A program made the position numbers and the translations under genes. Positions 1 to 12,270 of a stretch of DNA of 64,000 nucleotides are shown in pieces; position 1 is the first letter of the stretch, and each line of letters opens with the position of its first letter. The notes below the pieces were generated by a model. It saw nothing but the letters and a program-made list of their open reading frames with translations, ran no database searches and was not told the DNA's origin. The DNA is from Nereocystis luetkeana (Eukaryota; Sar; Phaeophyceae; Laminariales; Laminariaceae), in the NCBI GenBank assembly GCA_031213475.1, contig JARUPZ010000021.1, forward strand, positions 4,068,438 to 4,132,437, written 5' to 3'.

Positions 1-120
1 GCACTGTGGAGGACAGGTTTTGGGAAAGATTCTCAGATGTGATACCACTCCTGATGTATGTTCCATGGGTACATGTGCAATGACCGCTCTACGAACCTTT
101 CTCAAAACCTGTCCTCCACA

Positions 121-770
121 GCACCGGCATTATATATAGTGGGTATCGGCAGTATATATAGCGGGTCCCGTTTTTTTTTATAGCGGGCACCGGCAATATA
201 TTACAGCGGGCACCGGCATTATATATAGCGGGCACCGGCTTTATATATAGCGAGCACCGGCAGTATATATAGCGGGTTCCGTTTTTTATAGCGGGCACCG
301 GCATTATAATACAGCGGGCACCGGCATTTTATATAGCGGTCACCGGCATTATATAAAGCGGGTACCGGCATTATATATAGCGGGCACCGGCATTATATAT
401 AGTGGGCATCGGCATTATATATAATAGCGAGTTCCGGCAATATTTATAGCGGGCACCGGCATTATTTAAAGCGGGCACCGGCATTATATATAGCGGGCAC
501 CGGCATTATATATAGCGGGCACCGGCATTATATTTAGCGGACACCGACATTATATAGCGGGCACCGGTATGATATACAGCAGGCACCGGCATTATATTTA
601 GCGGTCACCGGCATTATATACAGCGGGTACCGGTATTATATGTAGCGGGTTCCGGCATTCTATAGCGGGCACCGGCATCATATAGCGGGTTCTGGCAGTA
701 TTTGTAGCAGGCACCGGCATTATCTATAGCGAGCACCTGCATTATTATACCGACACTATAGCGGGACCCC
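121..770. repeat. minisatellite, 21-22 bp unit
   Basis: About 28 diverged tandem copies of AGCGGGCACCGGCATTATATAT, followed by a few broken copies. It lies in the PSMD4 intron. Confidence 0.9.
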
Positions 771-842
771 TGCTGTACTGGGCGGCCGTAGTCATCAGAT
801 TCCTCGATGGACCCGCAAAAACTGTATCGGGGAGCGGTAGAA

Positions 843-957
843 TATTACGGGGGACCCTAGCAAATAGGACCTTCGATACACCCGAAAACCTATGTATTCA
901 TCTAATTTTACTATTACTAACAATATCTGGTCCTATTTATTATGGTCCCACGATAAA
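843..957. mobile_element. hairpin MITE family A, copy 1
   Basis: TATTACGGGGGACC at one end and an inverted, mutated GGTCCCACGATA at the other; central TTTTTACTAACAATATxTGGTCCTAT as in other copies. Confidence 0.75.
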
Positions 958-1097
958 CCGAAAAGCCATGTACCCCCCCTAATGCGTCCACACATCTATT
1001 TGGTGATTTGATTCTTGCACGTGCTGGGTTCTTCTTGACATTGTTGTGCCTGTTTCTTGCTTCGGTACAAGTGTTGGCCATGGACACATTACAGCAC

Positions 1098-1219
1098 TAT
1101 TACGGGGGACCACATTGAATACCGGACCTACGGTACGCACAAAAACCTTTACATTTCGCTATTTTTACGAACAATAGTCAATAATATTAATAGTCCTATT
1201 CACTATGGTCCCCCGTAAA
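1098..1219. mobile_element. hairpin MITE family A, copy 2
   Basis: TATTACGGGGGACCA start and GGTCCCCCGTAAATA end, about 120 bp, near-palindromic. Confidence 0.8.
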
Positions 1220-1470
1220 TATCACACGCGGGACGAGAGAACATACCCCCTCTAACCAGATTCCCGAGACGATTTTCTCGGCAAGGGAGAGAGAGAGAGA
1301 GTGCAAACGCCCGCCCTCCCTCCCTCCCTCCCTCCATCCCTCTCTCCCTCTCTTTGCCCCCCCCCCTGTTCCTCCAAACGATGTCGCCCACGCGGTATCC
1401 GTCTCCGTCCCCGCTTTGCCACGAACGCCAACTCTGAAACCCTACCTACCCCCACCATCCCTTCCCATAG

Positions 1471-3531
1471 GAAAAGCTGGAGGAATTTATTGGCGCGGCT
1501 AACTCGGGCGACAACTGCCATCTAGTCACTATCCCTGCGGGGGTCCTGCCCTCCGATGTGCTCATATCCTCGCCCATCGTGAGCGGCGAGGGGGGTGGTG
1601 GTGGCGGCGGGGGCGGAGGGGGGCTTGCGGCCGCGGGGGGGGGAGAATTTGGCGGGGTTGCGGACTTCGGAGGTGAGGGGATTTTGAGGGATGTTGGATG
1701 GCGTTTTCTTTTACAATTGAGTTTGCGGAAAGGGGCAAGGGGCGCAAGGGGGCGGGGGGGGGTGTATTCATGCATTGGGAGGGGGGGGGGGGGGGGTACT
1801 CGATAGGAGGTATGCACTCGATATTTGCATGGCCGTAGTCGTATGAGCATAGACGCTCGCATCCATGCAGTGCCGGGATGGAGCATGTCGGGTTTTCACC
1901 GACCAGGCAGATATTGCTTGCACCAAGCGCGAAGCGCGGTGATGTGTCCGGCGAGTCGCATGAAGGGTGAGCTGCATCCTACTAAAAAGCGCTATTGAGG
2001 CGGACTTGCATATAGATGGCAGCTTCAATGAGTTAGTCTAATTTCCGGGTGCAGGCACTTCCAGAGACAGCAATGGGAGTACTATGTGACGGGCCTCTTG
2101 GGTGCCTTACCATAAACACCACGTGATACGATCATTCCCTCTTGTGCGGGGGGAAGGCTGCTCACTTCGCACAAACGATCTAACTCGACAACCAGCTATG
2201 ACCGACCGCCAAAAAAAAACAAAAACAAAAAACGGTAGCCTGGTTGTCTAGCTCACGTAGTGAGCGGCATGTTTTACGGTGTCCGTGCCAACCGACGCCA
2301 ACCCAACGTATGGGGGGGGGGGGGGGGGGGAGGGATTAGTACGGTACTTGTATTGCGTGAAAGCGGCAATACTGAAAACGAAAGTATCGTTGGGGATCGT
2401 ACTACTCGGTAACAACGCTTTGCGTTTGTTGCTGTCTCATGCTCACGCGGCTTTAGTTTGTCTAGCTTTTTTTCAAGTATTTTTTCGCCCTGAGGCATGC
2501 GTCATCAAATTCGACGCTTTATCCTCTCCTGTATGTACTACGGCGTCGAAAAACGGTTAAAGCGTTGATTATAGTTATGGACAAAAGTGGCATAGGGCTT
2601 CCACCCGAACATGAGGCATAGATCACGGGTCATCAGACAAATATCTGCCCTGCAAGGTCTGAATGATGAAGTTGGGACTATTTACGAGGGGCCATAGTAA
2701 ATGGGACTAAATATTGTTGGTAAAAAATGGATAAATTTATAGGTTTTTATCTGTACCATAGGTCCTGTTTACTATTACGGGGCACCATATTAAAAATAAT
2801 ACCAAATGTTGTTATTAATAGTAAAAATACCATGGTAGGTAAATACATACCTGGTACCGGTAGGTTTTTGTGTGTACCGTAGGTCCTATTTACTAAGTAT
2901 GGTCCCCCGTAGTATGGTCCCCCGTAAAAAGATAATCATGTCTGAGATGTGAAGTATTGTCGGATGTCTGTCGTGTGGTCACGGAAGATCACGGGGGGGA
3001 GCCAGAACCCCACGATGGACCAACAATGCCAAGTATCAAGTACCCCCTTCTATACTTGGGCACACCAGATTCGGTTCGGGTTGTGATTGTTGGCAGGTGC
3101 TCGTGTGTTCCGCCCGCCTCGGAAATAGCGCTTTGATGATGGCGAGAATAATTGAATGTGAAAACAACGACAAGGGTGCACTCGAGAAAAAAATATATAT
3201 ATACTCGTATATATACATGTGTAATATATCCCGATGAACCACTCCCTATTTGCGAGATCCAGACAGGCGGGGGGGGGGGAGGGGGGGGGGGGGGTACAAT
3301 ACACTAAACCACGTAGAAAATGAAACTGAAGGAAAGAAAAAAAAACATGCTTTCAGAAATTTCGTCCAGAAATCCCACCGCACTCGTGTTGTTTCTTTTC
3401 ATTTTTTTTCACATTTTTACGAGTGTAGTGGGTTTTTTTTTTTTTTTTGTCGACCGCCCCTGGGTACCCTACGCACCGTGCTTTTTTCTGATTACTGTGA
3501 GAGCAACAACAGCAGCAACAACAACAACAGC

Positions 3532-3584
<53 letters not shown>

Positions 3585-6500
3585 ATCTAAACCTACACCC
3601 CTCATTCTAACCCTGACCTTAAGCCGCTTTCTTTTCTTTTCGTTTCGTTTCGTTTTTTTTTTTTTTCTTTCAATATCTCCGAAAGTACGGACCGCCACGA
3701 TTTTTTCCCGCCTCCTTTTTGACACTATCGTGGAACGTGATGAAGAAGAAAAAAAAGCGAGCGAGCGAAAAGAAAAAAAAAAATCCTCGGAAGAAGAAAA
3801 ATGCTGCCGAATGATCTGTTGATCGTACTGGTGTTGTGCCTATGGCCTATGTAATACGTGTGTGTGACAGGCGTGGACCCCAGCATGGACCCCGAGCTGG
3901 CCATGGCCTTGAGGGTGTCTATGGAAGAGGAGCGGGCGAGGCAGGAGGCGGCTTCCAAGGCAACGGCCGACCAAGAAGGAGCGGCGGCGGCGGCGGGGGG
4001 GGCTGACCCCGCAGCGGCAGCGGCGGAGGCGGTGGCTGGTGGTGGGGAGGAGGGGAAGAGTGCGGTGGAGGCGGCGGCGGCGGCGGCAGGGGTGGGGGGG
4101 GCGGCGGGGTTGGAGGAGAGCAAGGGTGGGGATGCTGGCGACGCTGGAGGGGTGGAGGACCGGGACGCTATGCAAGTGAGAGCAATGCCCTTGTAGGGGT
4201 GGTGGCTTATTCTATTGAGGAGCTCGGTTGTCTCGCCCGAAACGTAACTTAGTATACGTGTAACGTTTCTTCCCGACCCGACCTGCGTTTCTACGCGCTA
4301 TACTTCCTAAAAAACAAAATACCAGGTGTACGAGTAAAACTTATCAGGTCCCAGGTGTTCGAGAAAAAAATACCAGTTACCAGGTATCGCATACACTGAC
4401 CGGTCAGAAACTATTGAGCCAAAAAGTGGTATAATAAGCGTGTCGCTGGGCGTTTAGACATCAACGTGAATACCATGCGGTCCTTAAATTTAGGCCCAGT
4501 GTGGTAGCGGTGGTGGCACCGATGGTGTTAGTGGGAGTTGTGGTGGTATAAAGGCGGTGGTTGTGTTGGTTGTGGGGAGGGTACGGTGTTGTTGAGGAAA
4601 ATGTAGTGGTAACGTTGACGGATATTGTGATGGTAGCGGTGGTTGTAGGTGGTGGTAAAATGGCTGTGATGATGGCATTGGTATCGGTATATAGGTGATA
4701 TGGTTAAATTACCGGCGACGGAAATTGTGGTTGCAGCGGGAATTGGATTGGTGGTACGTGGTATTCATTGTAAGTAAGTATCAGTATCGTAGTATTGATC
4801 GTTGTGTACGATAAGCGAAGGGTAACCGCGCTCGACCCCAGAGTGCCTTCCGCGCGCGTACAGCTCCGCACTTGGGTTTGGCTCTCACCGTCGTAACCCC
4901 CTCACCAGGGGACTGATTTTATCACGTACCAGGTAGTGTTTATGGTGAGGCACCCAAGAGGTAGTCCCATAGTTGTAGCCCCATTGCTGTCTCTGGAAGT
5001 GCCTACACCGGAAATTAGATTGACTCATTGAAGCTGTCATCCTTAAGCAAGTCCGCCTCAAAAGCGGTTCTTAGCAGGATGCAGCTCACCCTTCATGCGA
5101 CTCGCCGGACACCCCACGGCGCTTCGCGCTTGCTGCAAGCGATGTCTGCCTGGTCGGTGAAGACCCGACATGCTCCGTCTCGGCATTGTAGGGATGCGAG
5201 GGTCTATGGTCATACGGCTACGGCCATGCGTGAGATCGAGTACATCTCTCCTATCGAGCACCCCCCCCCCCCGATAGTCATGGTAATGATATTGGTAGAG
5301 GTAACGGTAGCGGTAATTGAATTGTGATGGTAGCGGTAATGGTAGTGGCAGTTGTAGAGGTAACGGTAGCGGTAACTATGATGGTAGCGGCGGTAATGGC
5401 AGTGGTAGCGGTAACGATGGCGGTAATGGTGGTAATTGTGATCGTAGCGGTAATAGTGGTGGTAGCTGTGGTGGTCAAGGTAAGGGTATTGGTAACGGCA
5501 ATTTCTAAGGCATAGCGGTGGTGCTAAGTGCCAGCGGTTACGGTAGCAGTGACGGTAATGATAACGGTAATTGTGATCGCAGCGATAACGTATCGGTAAT
5601 TGTGATCAACAGCGGCAACGGTAGTAGTAGCGGTGACGATAGCGACCCCTGTGTTGCTTAACGATATCGACCCCTGTGTTGCTTACCAGGAATTATTGTT
5701 TGATTTCCTTGCCCCACCGAGTGCAGTATGCCTTGGGGGGCGGGGGGGAGGGGGCAAATAATACCAGGTGCAAATGAGGGTTTGAAGCTGTTGTCACGTT
5801 ATCACAATCGGAAATCCTTTCCTGTTGTTGTTCTTATCCTTACGAGCGTCACAAGGCGCGAAGTTTTGTACCCCGATTTTCTGTGACATGGACGAGGAAT
5901 AGTTCTGGTCCCGGCGTCCCTTCCCCCCCCGCCCGCCTGCCCCTCCATACTTCTATTTTATCTTTATCTCTGTCTGTCCCTCTCCCTCTCCATTTTCAAC
6001 GTTTTCCATCGGATGACGTCGTGACGCCTGCAGGTGGACGATGGCGACGAGAGCGACCTCCTCAAACAGGCTCTGGCCATGTCCATGACAGATGGGGAGG
6101 AATTCGAGAACATGCGGGTGAGCCAAGCACCCATCGCCCTTAACCTCCGCTTCTACCCCCACCCCCATCCCTCTACACACCTCTAGACTCCCAACCCCAG
6201 CCCGACCCTGACCCCAACTCCAACCTAACTCCTCCTCAACCGTAGCCCTAACCCCAACCCCAACCCTGACCCCATCCCCAACTCCACCCTTTCTCCACCC
6301 TCACCCTCCCTATCCACCCAACGAAGTCTCCGGTGTATGTGATTTTCTTTCTAGTTTGTAGCAGGTACCTGGCACATGATTGTCATGTTTATTGGTATAT
6401 ATGAAGTTTATACTCGGAAGTATATTGTGCCCTGTATGCTACGGGCACGAGATCGTAGGTGCATAGCTGGCGAGTCCTTGTCGCGACATGGAAGTGCTCA

Positions 6501-7803
6501 CCGACCCCGGAAGCAGGGAGTCGTGCTGGATCGGCGAGGGGGGGGAGGGAGGCTTGAGAGACGGTGGAACGACAACAAGCAAGCAGGCGAATCACTCGAG
6601 GCGTCCTTCAATCATACCACAGGGGCGCGTAAGATGAAGTCACGTGTCTTCACCCCTAAGACCCTCTTCCCTCCCCCCCCTCCCTGCTCCGCGCATGACG
6701 ACCGCCCATTCGTCCATCCATCCATCTATCCATCCATCTGTCCATCCATCCATCCATCCATCTATCCATCTGTCCATCCATCCATCCATCCATCAACCCA
6801 TCCACCCACACATTCATCCATCCATCAACCCATCCACCCACCGACCTATCCACCCACTCACCCACCCATCCTTTATCATGCCCCCAGATCGCTTTGGAGA
6901 TGAGCATGGCACAAGACACTCCGGCGCCATCAGCAGCAGCGGCAGCAGCGCAACCCCCCGCCCCGTCACCCCCTCCCGCCACCGCCGACACGGCTGCGAA
7001 CCCCCCTCCAGCCCCGGCCGCCGCGGGAGCCGCTGCAGCCGCGGGGGGGGACGGAGGGGCGGGAGAATTCTTCGATCCCTCGTTTGTACAGTCCCTGTTG
7101 GGTCAGGTGAGTTAGACGTGGTTGGTGGGGGTGGGAGGGGGGGGTAGGGGGGGTACTCGTGTGTTGCTTGTCACCATTGACCACGCATCCCTCTCGAGAC
7201 GGAGCTTACATTAATTTTAGTCATTCGACCACTGCTTGCGGTGGTTAGGGGGGGGGGGGGGGAGGGGGGGGTTTAGCGTTTGCGGTTGTAATAGTGGTGG
7301 TGTTGTTTTATGCTGTTGGTTTTGTTGTCATTACTGTCGTCGTTGGAAGCGGTGGGAACGGGGGGGGGGGGGGGGGGGGGGGGCGGGGGCTCGCGCGATG
7401 TGCGCGCGCGTAACATTTCTTCTTTTCATTTACGTGATATGTTTGATGCGTTTTGTTTTGTTGTTCCTCGAGTTGACGCGTCCTTCCATCCTGCCTTCCC
7501 CCCCCCCCCCCCCCCCCCCCCCTTCCCCCCCCACTAATCGATCACTTCATACATGGTACAACAACCCATCCGGAGAACCATAAATCCGGGCGCAATTTCC
7601 ATAGATTGATATTAGTTACGCAAATCATATAATCAGGGTATGGTCTGAGCAAACCCCCCCCCTCCTTGTTATCGTTTTTTCTTTGACAGATCCCTCACTT
7701 AGACCCTAACGACCCCCGCATTCAAGAGGCGGTGGATCAAGTGGGGGCGGTCAAAAAGGACGAGGATGACGAGAAAGACGGGGAGGACCAGTCCAAGAAA
7801 TAG
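1471..7803 (+). CDS. PSMD4: 26S proteasome ubiquitin receptor Rpn10/PSMD4, 5' truncated by window edge
   Basis: Rpn10 docks polyubiquitinated substrates on the 19S regulatory particle. Exons: 1471-1672, 3871-4175, 6034-6117, 6888-7106, 7690-7803 (TAG stop); all have AG acceptors and GT donors and join in frame to give about 307 residues. Exon 1 holds the end of the VWA domain ([20 protein letters not shown]). Exon 2 carries UIM1 ([15 protein letters not shown]) followed by a long Ala/Gly-rich linker. Exon 3 carries UIM2 ([10 protein letters not shown]). Exon 4 opens with a third UIM-like helix (IALEMSMAQ), then an Ala/Pro stretch and [13 protein letters not shown]. Exon 5 gives the conserved [15 protein letters not shown] region and an acidic Lys-rich tail. 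The first 100 or so residues of the VWA domain lie left of the window, so the intron ending at 1470 is at least 1.47 kb. Introns hold repeats, including a poly(C)-anchored element at 4934-5272. Identification is firm. Confidence 0.95.
1780..2330 (+). repeat. poly(G)-anchored repeat C, full length
   Basis: A G tract leads into TACTCGAT, then GCATGGCCGTAGTCGTATGA, CGGGTTTTCACCGACCAGGC, TCGCATGAAGGGTGAGCTGC, AGAGACAGCAATGGGAGTAC and CGACGCCAACCCAACGTATG, ending in a second G tract at 2311. About 520 bp without the tracts. No protein seen. Confidence 0.8.
2679..2927. mobile_element. hairpin MITE family A, two overlapping copies
   Basis: A copy starting at 2679 runs straight into a second starting TATTACGGGGCACCAT near 2772 and ending with a doubled GGTCCCCCGTA. 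It looks like one copy inserted into, or recombined with, another. Confidence 0.75.
3487..3585. repeat. (CAA)n microsatellite
   Basis: About 30 near-perfect CAA units. Open frames across it (poly-Asn, poly-Thr, poly-Leu) are artefacts. PSMD4 intron. Confidence 0.95.
4934..5272 (-). repeat. poly(G)-anchored repeat C, 3' truncated
   Basis: Reverse orientation, running from GGCACCCAAGAGG to a C tract at 5263-5272, as expected for a G-tract boundary on the minus strand. Lies in the PSMD4 intron; ORFs across it are not genes. Confidence 0.75.
5277..5650. repeat. degenerate GGTAGCGGTAAT minisatellite
   Basis: Multiples of 3 and 6 bp built on GGTAGCGGTAAT and GGTAATGGTAGT keep several frames open. 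It abuts a repeat C copy. Confidence 0.85.
6708..6870. repeat. (CATC)n microsatellite
   Basis: CATC/CACC tetranucleotides with scattered variants, immediately upstream of PSMD4 exon 4. Confidence 0.9.
7120..7205 (+). repeat. poly(G)-anchored repeat D
   Basis: G-rich tract, TACTCGTGTGTTGCTTG, CCATTGACCACGCATCCC and TCGAGACGGAG. Shares only the G tract plus TACTC start with repeat C. In the last PSMD4 intron. Confidence 0.7.
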
Positions 7804-8096
7804 GCGCGATCTGTGTCTCGGCCCCTTCCGAAGGATAGACGTACAACATAACGCTGCTCTGTTGACCCCCTCTTGTTTTTTTTTTTTGTTTCTGTTTCTG
7901 TTTTTGTTTTGTTTTTTTTGTTGTTGCGAGCTCGATCGAAAATGGAACCGAAATTATGGCGTGGGTTGTCGGCGGGTGGAGGACGGGGCGGTTGTCCGCC
8001 GCCTGTGTTTTCGGGCGTAGAGTAGTAGTGGTCCTTCGTATAGTTCCGTCTGAGTACTATTAGTGCCGGCCGCCCCGCTATAGTGCCTGTGAAATA

Positions 8097-8102
8097 AATC
8101 GC
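8097..8102 (+). promoter_or_regulatory. candidate polyadenylation signal of PSMD4
   Basis: AATAAA lies 294 bases after the PSMD4 stop codon, just before a run of tandem repeats. It is the first exact AATAAA seen after the gene. The function is inferred from position only. Confidence 0.35.
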
Positions 8103-8151
8103 TTGGCACAGATGGGGTTCGCCAGCGTGGTACTATTAGTGTTTTGAGCAT

Positions 8152-8230
8152 ATATTGCCGGTTGCCGGTACATATAGTCCCGGTTGCCGGTACATATAGT
8201 GCCGGTTGCCGGTACATATAGTGCCAGTAT
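8152..8230. repeat. tandem repeat, about 22 bp
   Basis: Three to four copies of GCCGGTTGCCGGTACATATA; resembles in style the minisatellite at 121-770. Confidence 0.75.
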
Positions 8231-8701
8231 TGTGCGTTGGCGCATATGTACCTGCACTACATGAGGGGACCACTACGTAGTGCTGTATTACGGAGGCTGT
8301 CGAAAGGGACTTGACTGCTTTTCGCACGGCCTGAAAAATCAAAAAGGATGTTTCACTTATTTCTGTCGCTTGTTCCGGCTGGTCTGCTCGGCGTGTGAAC
8401 TTGAACGTGAGCGAGAGCGCGGCCACTTATTGGCGCTGATGGAGGGAGAACACGAGAAAAGTGCGCAAGTGAAATCGACTTGAGTGAAGAGCTCAAGCGA
8501 GGGGCTCAAGCAAGTCACACCGAAACAAGCAAGAGCTTGAGCGTTCACACCTGCTGGTGTCAGCCTGTGAGACCCGATGGTATACCTACGCTCACGACTG
8601 TCGTCCGGGACGGCACCGTCCGGTCCGGGACGGCACGCAATATTATCCGGCTTTTGTCCTGAGATTGACGGACGATGTCTACGGGTACATAATGAGGGAC
8701 G

Positions 8702-8805
8702 AAGGGGGTGTACTCATATCATGCATGGCCGTATTGTTATGACCATAGACTCCCGCACCCCTACAATGCCGAGACGGGGCACGTCGTGTTTTCGATGGGA
8801 TCGGG
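8702..8805 (+). repeat. repeat C fragment
   Basis: GGGGGTGTACTCATATCATG followed by the first 80 bp of repeat C; broken off after GTGTTTTCGATGGGA. Confidence 0.7.
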
Positions 8806-9537
8806 TTCCGGGGGCGGGGGGGTGGGGGGCAGGGTGGCTAACTTCCACTTTGTTGTGTCCTGAAAACGATTTACTAAAATTCCGCGCGGACGAAAACCAC
8901 CAAGCTGTGACGGCGCCGAAAAACAAGGGCATCCCATTGAAACAACATAAAAATCATTATGGCATTGGCAAAAAAGGAAACAAGCACCCCACTTTTTTAT
9001 GTTTGGAGTCCCAGACAGGTGGGGAAGGGGGGGGGGGGGGGGGGGGGGGGTGATGTACCACAATAAACCCTGGTAAAAACAAATTGGAGACGAGGAAAAA
9101 AAACATTTTTGTTTTTTTTTTCTGACAAGAATCCCCAACCCGCCCGCTCCGTACCTACCAGGTATAATAGTTTTTTTGTGATTCAATTCCGACATGGTGG
9201 CGAGGGTTGTCCCGTTTTCTCTCTTTTTTCGTCTTTGCCCGTGGCATTGGATGGAAGAGACACACACGGTAGAGCTGTGGGGAAAGGAGGGGGGCGGGGG
9301 CTCCTCTCCAAAATCTGGTCAAAATCTTCCGCATGAGGCCCGCCTCGTACCTTCACCCATCGCCCAGATCACGATCTACTAAGATAAACTGGACAGGTAG
9401 ATAATCTATCTACTAATATATATACTGTAGATATCATCTGGATCCTTATGTTTAGCCGTTATCGTAGATCCTGTACTCAGGCGTTACTGCTGTAGATCCT
9501 TCTATATTTAGCCGTTACTGTAGATCCTACATTCAGC

Positions 9538-9722
9538 CGTCGAGACATGTTACGCAGTGAGCTGGATCTTCTACGCAGTTGCCGTTCTGTAGATCATGTA
9601 CTCCAAGGTAGATAACGTGTCAACCGTTGAGATATGTTACGCAGTGAGCTGGATCTTTTCTACGTAGTTGCCGTTATGTAGATCAGATGTACTCCAAGGT
9701 AAATCCTGTGTGTAAACCGTTA
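9538..9722. repeat. tandem pair of about 90-bp units rich in GTAGATC
   Basis: Both units contain ATGTTACGCAGTGAGCTGGA, TTGCCGTT and TGTACTCCAAGGTA; earlier partial units (CAGCCGTTACTGTAGATCCT) start near 9455. Confidence 0.75.
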
Positions 9723-10176
9723 AGATATGCTATGCAGGAAGCGTGCGACTGTAGGAGTCCTGAAGAGCCATCCTACAGTAGGGGTGCACCAGAAGTCCCT
9801 GAGCCCCTAGCATTAGGAGCTCAATATCTCACTCGAAAAAATACTTGGAAGAACTTCGTGTATGCCACCCGACCGGCAGCACTTGACATTGTATGCACCA
9901 GTCCTAAGAGGCGTTCTACGATAGAGGTTCACCCTAATATTTCCGAGGCCTCACTTAAGGGGCTCCATACCTCACCCGAAACCTGACTTGAGCAAAAATC
10001 AAACTGCATCGCGGCGGATAATTCCATGGCCCGAGTCTAGAAAACGTTTTTTTGCGAAATTAAGATTGACATTCCGACGACTTATTGGGGTCCAGGAACC
10101 CCGTCTTTCAGAAACAAAATAGCGGAAATGTGCTACCTCTATCGTAGAACGGTCTCCAAAACGAATATACTGTTAA

Positions 10177-10286
10177 TATTACGGGGGACCATAGTTAATA
10201 GGACCTAGGGTATACATAAAAACCTATATACTTGAGCATTTTTATTAACAATATTTGGTCCTGTTAACTATGGTCCCCCCCGTAAC
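10177..10286. mobile_element. hairpin MITE family A
   Basis: TATTACGGGGGACCATAGTT start and inverted AACTATGGTCCCCCCGTAA end, 110 bp. Confidence 0.8.
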
Positions 10287-10412
10287 AGTAATTTTTTTCG
10301 TCCCCACTGGTAGTTCCTCGCTTAAGGAACTCAATTGGTCAGAAACCTTAGTCCCACAAAGTGCAACCCCTACGGTGGGGTGATTGTGAACCCAAAATCG
10401 TTGGAACACCAC

Positions 10413-10521
10413 TATTCACGGGGGACTCTAGTAAATAGGACCTAGGGTGCACACTAAAACCTAAATATCTCCCCATTTTTACTTTCAATATTTGGTCCTA
10501 TTTACTATGCCCCCCCGCGTA
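10413..10521. mobile_element. hairpin MITE family A, diverged
   Basis: TATTCACGGGGGACTCTAGT start; the end is degraded to CTATGCCCCCCCGCG. Confidence 0.7.
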
Positions 10522-11617
10522 GCAGTAGCGTTTTACAATAAGATGATGTTCGCACAAGAGCTCACTTCTTCCCTGAAATCCTGCCTGTCGTCACGAAAAC
10601 AGGCTGTAAACAAAAATGCATCTCGACGGGAGAAAACAAACTAGTCACGAAACAGTGCTCAGGGCAGCATCACACCAGCTCGTAAGGGAAACGATGCTAA
10701 CGAGCTGTGGCCTACCATCCCGTATCATTTTTTTCAAGATAACACGAGGAACATATCCATGATGGTATGATATGTACACTCGAAGAAAAAAAGGGGGGGG
10801 GGAATGCGATTCGGGGTACGCCTGCTATATTATAATAGGCTTCGGGATCGTTTCATCGTCGTTTGTTTGTACTTTTTGCTTTATGCTCAAAATATGTTTT
10901 TTCAGTTGAGGTTACGGGGCACCTTAAGGCCAGGCGCCTCAGAAAATGCAGGCGCTACTCGTACGTCTACCGAAGCACCAGTCGCGCAAGCAAAAGCTGC
11001 GGTAGATTTTCTATTTTTTTGCCGTTATCTGTACAATAATCTACGCGGTAGATCCTGTGCTTGTAGCCCTCTCATGTTATTATCCTATGTATGTGGGTTG
11101 TCTCCACTAAGGATCATGTTATGCTACGTGTGTTGTCTTCACTAGCCCTCAGGGTAAGCAAGAAGCTGGATCTCATATTCACGGTTCTCTCGATCTTATA
11201 TTAACCGGTGCCTGGTATGATATGCCAGGGTTGCAGTAAAATTGGGCTAAAAACAAATCCTCGTTAAACCTATACCTACACATTTTCAAAGTTTTACAAA
11301 AAATTACAACTACTAGTGTAAAGACATTTATTTTGGAACAAAGAAGCAAATTTCATGCGAAAATTTCACGCGAGAAATTGGTCATTTTTGTTTGTTTGTT
11401 TGTGTGCATGTTATGCAAGAAGCTACTGCCGTCTATACTGTATTCGCCCGATAAGATATGTTGCGCAAGAAGCGACGTATCGTGCACATTCCGCTCGGTA
11501 GTCCGCGTGCAAGAGCCGGACCATGCAGATCCCACCCCGCGGCGAACACTCTCAACTACCCCGTACATCGCTCAGACCACACAGGTGAGGACGTTCGTGT
11601 ATTCACGTCTGTGCGTT

Positions 11618-11714
11618 AACCCTTTTAGGACCGCAGTCCCGTTTTGGGGGCGAACTACTTGGAATTTGTGTGGTTTGTCCCCTAAACGGGACTGCAGTTC
11701 TAAATAAAGGGGTT
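11618..11714. mobile_element. hairpin MITE family B
   Basis: AACCCTTTTAGGACCGCAGT on the left, inverted to ACTGCAGTTCTAAATAAAGG on the right, with GTTTTGGGG and CCCCTAAAC arms. About 95 bp; ends resemble AACCCTTTTAG. Confidence 0.75.
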
Positions 11715-11859
11715 AATTATTTTCCAAAAGTGTATATATACTCTCAGGTTTTCCGCCGCGGCTAAAACTCAAAACAAGCGACGCAGAAAATTGGAGCCGA
11801 TTCTTGACCCTCGATCGTCGCGATTGCTTGACCCCAACACATGTGCAGTGCAGTAGTGC

Positions 11860-11969
11860 TATTACGGGGGACCATAGTTAATAGGACCAAATATTGTTAG
11901 TAAAAATGGTTAAATATATAGGTTTCTATGTATACCATAGGTCCTATTAACTATGGTCTCCCGTAATAT
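11860..11969. mobile_element. hairpin MITE family A
   Basis: TATTACGGGGGACCATAGTT start and AACTATGGTCTCCCGTAATA end, 110 bp. Confidence 0.8.
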
Positions 11970-11986
11970 CTGTCCCCACCGTTTGG

Positions 11987-12270
11987 TATGACGGGGGGCC
12001 ATAGTAAATAGGACCAAATGCTGTTAGTAAAAATAGGGAAGTATATAGGTTTTGGTTTGTATCGTGGGTCCTATTTTACTATGTACGGAGGACCAAATAT
12101 TGTTCGTAAAAATAGGGAATTATATAGGTTTTGGTGTGTATCGTGGGTCCTATTTCCGGGGGACGACCGTACGTAGTAAACAGGACCTACGGCACAGACA
12201 CAAACCTATATACTTCCCTATTTTTACTAACAACATTTGGTCCTATTAACTGTTAGGCCCCCCGTAGTAC
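11987..12270. mobile_element. hairpin MITE family A, compound of three partial copies
   Basis: Three successive units sharing AGGACCAAATxxTGTTxGTAAAA and the inverted GGTCCTATT; the last unit is in the opposite orientation. Suggests repeated insertion or unequal exchange. Confidence 0.7.

Noticed and set aside
121..770. CRISPR-like periodicity
   Set aside because: Units are directly contiguous 21-22 bp repeats with no unique spacers; a minisatellite.
1768..2028. Similar ORFs recurring at 1.8, 5.0, 15.8, 22.0 and 46.6 kb
   Set aside because: These recur because repeat C recurs; frames are broken differently in each copy and no family motif is present, so I treat it as noncoding.
3250..3822. 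190-residue + strand frame rich in Asn, Phe and Lys
   Set aside because: Built from the CAA microsatellite and T/A-rich intron sequence inside PSMD4.
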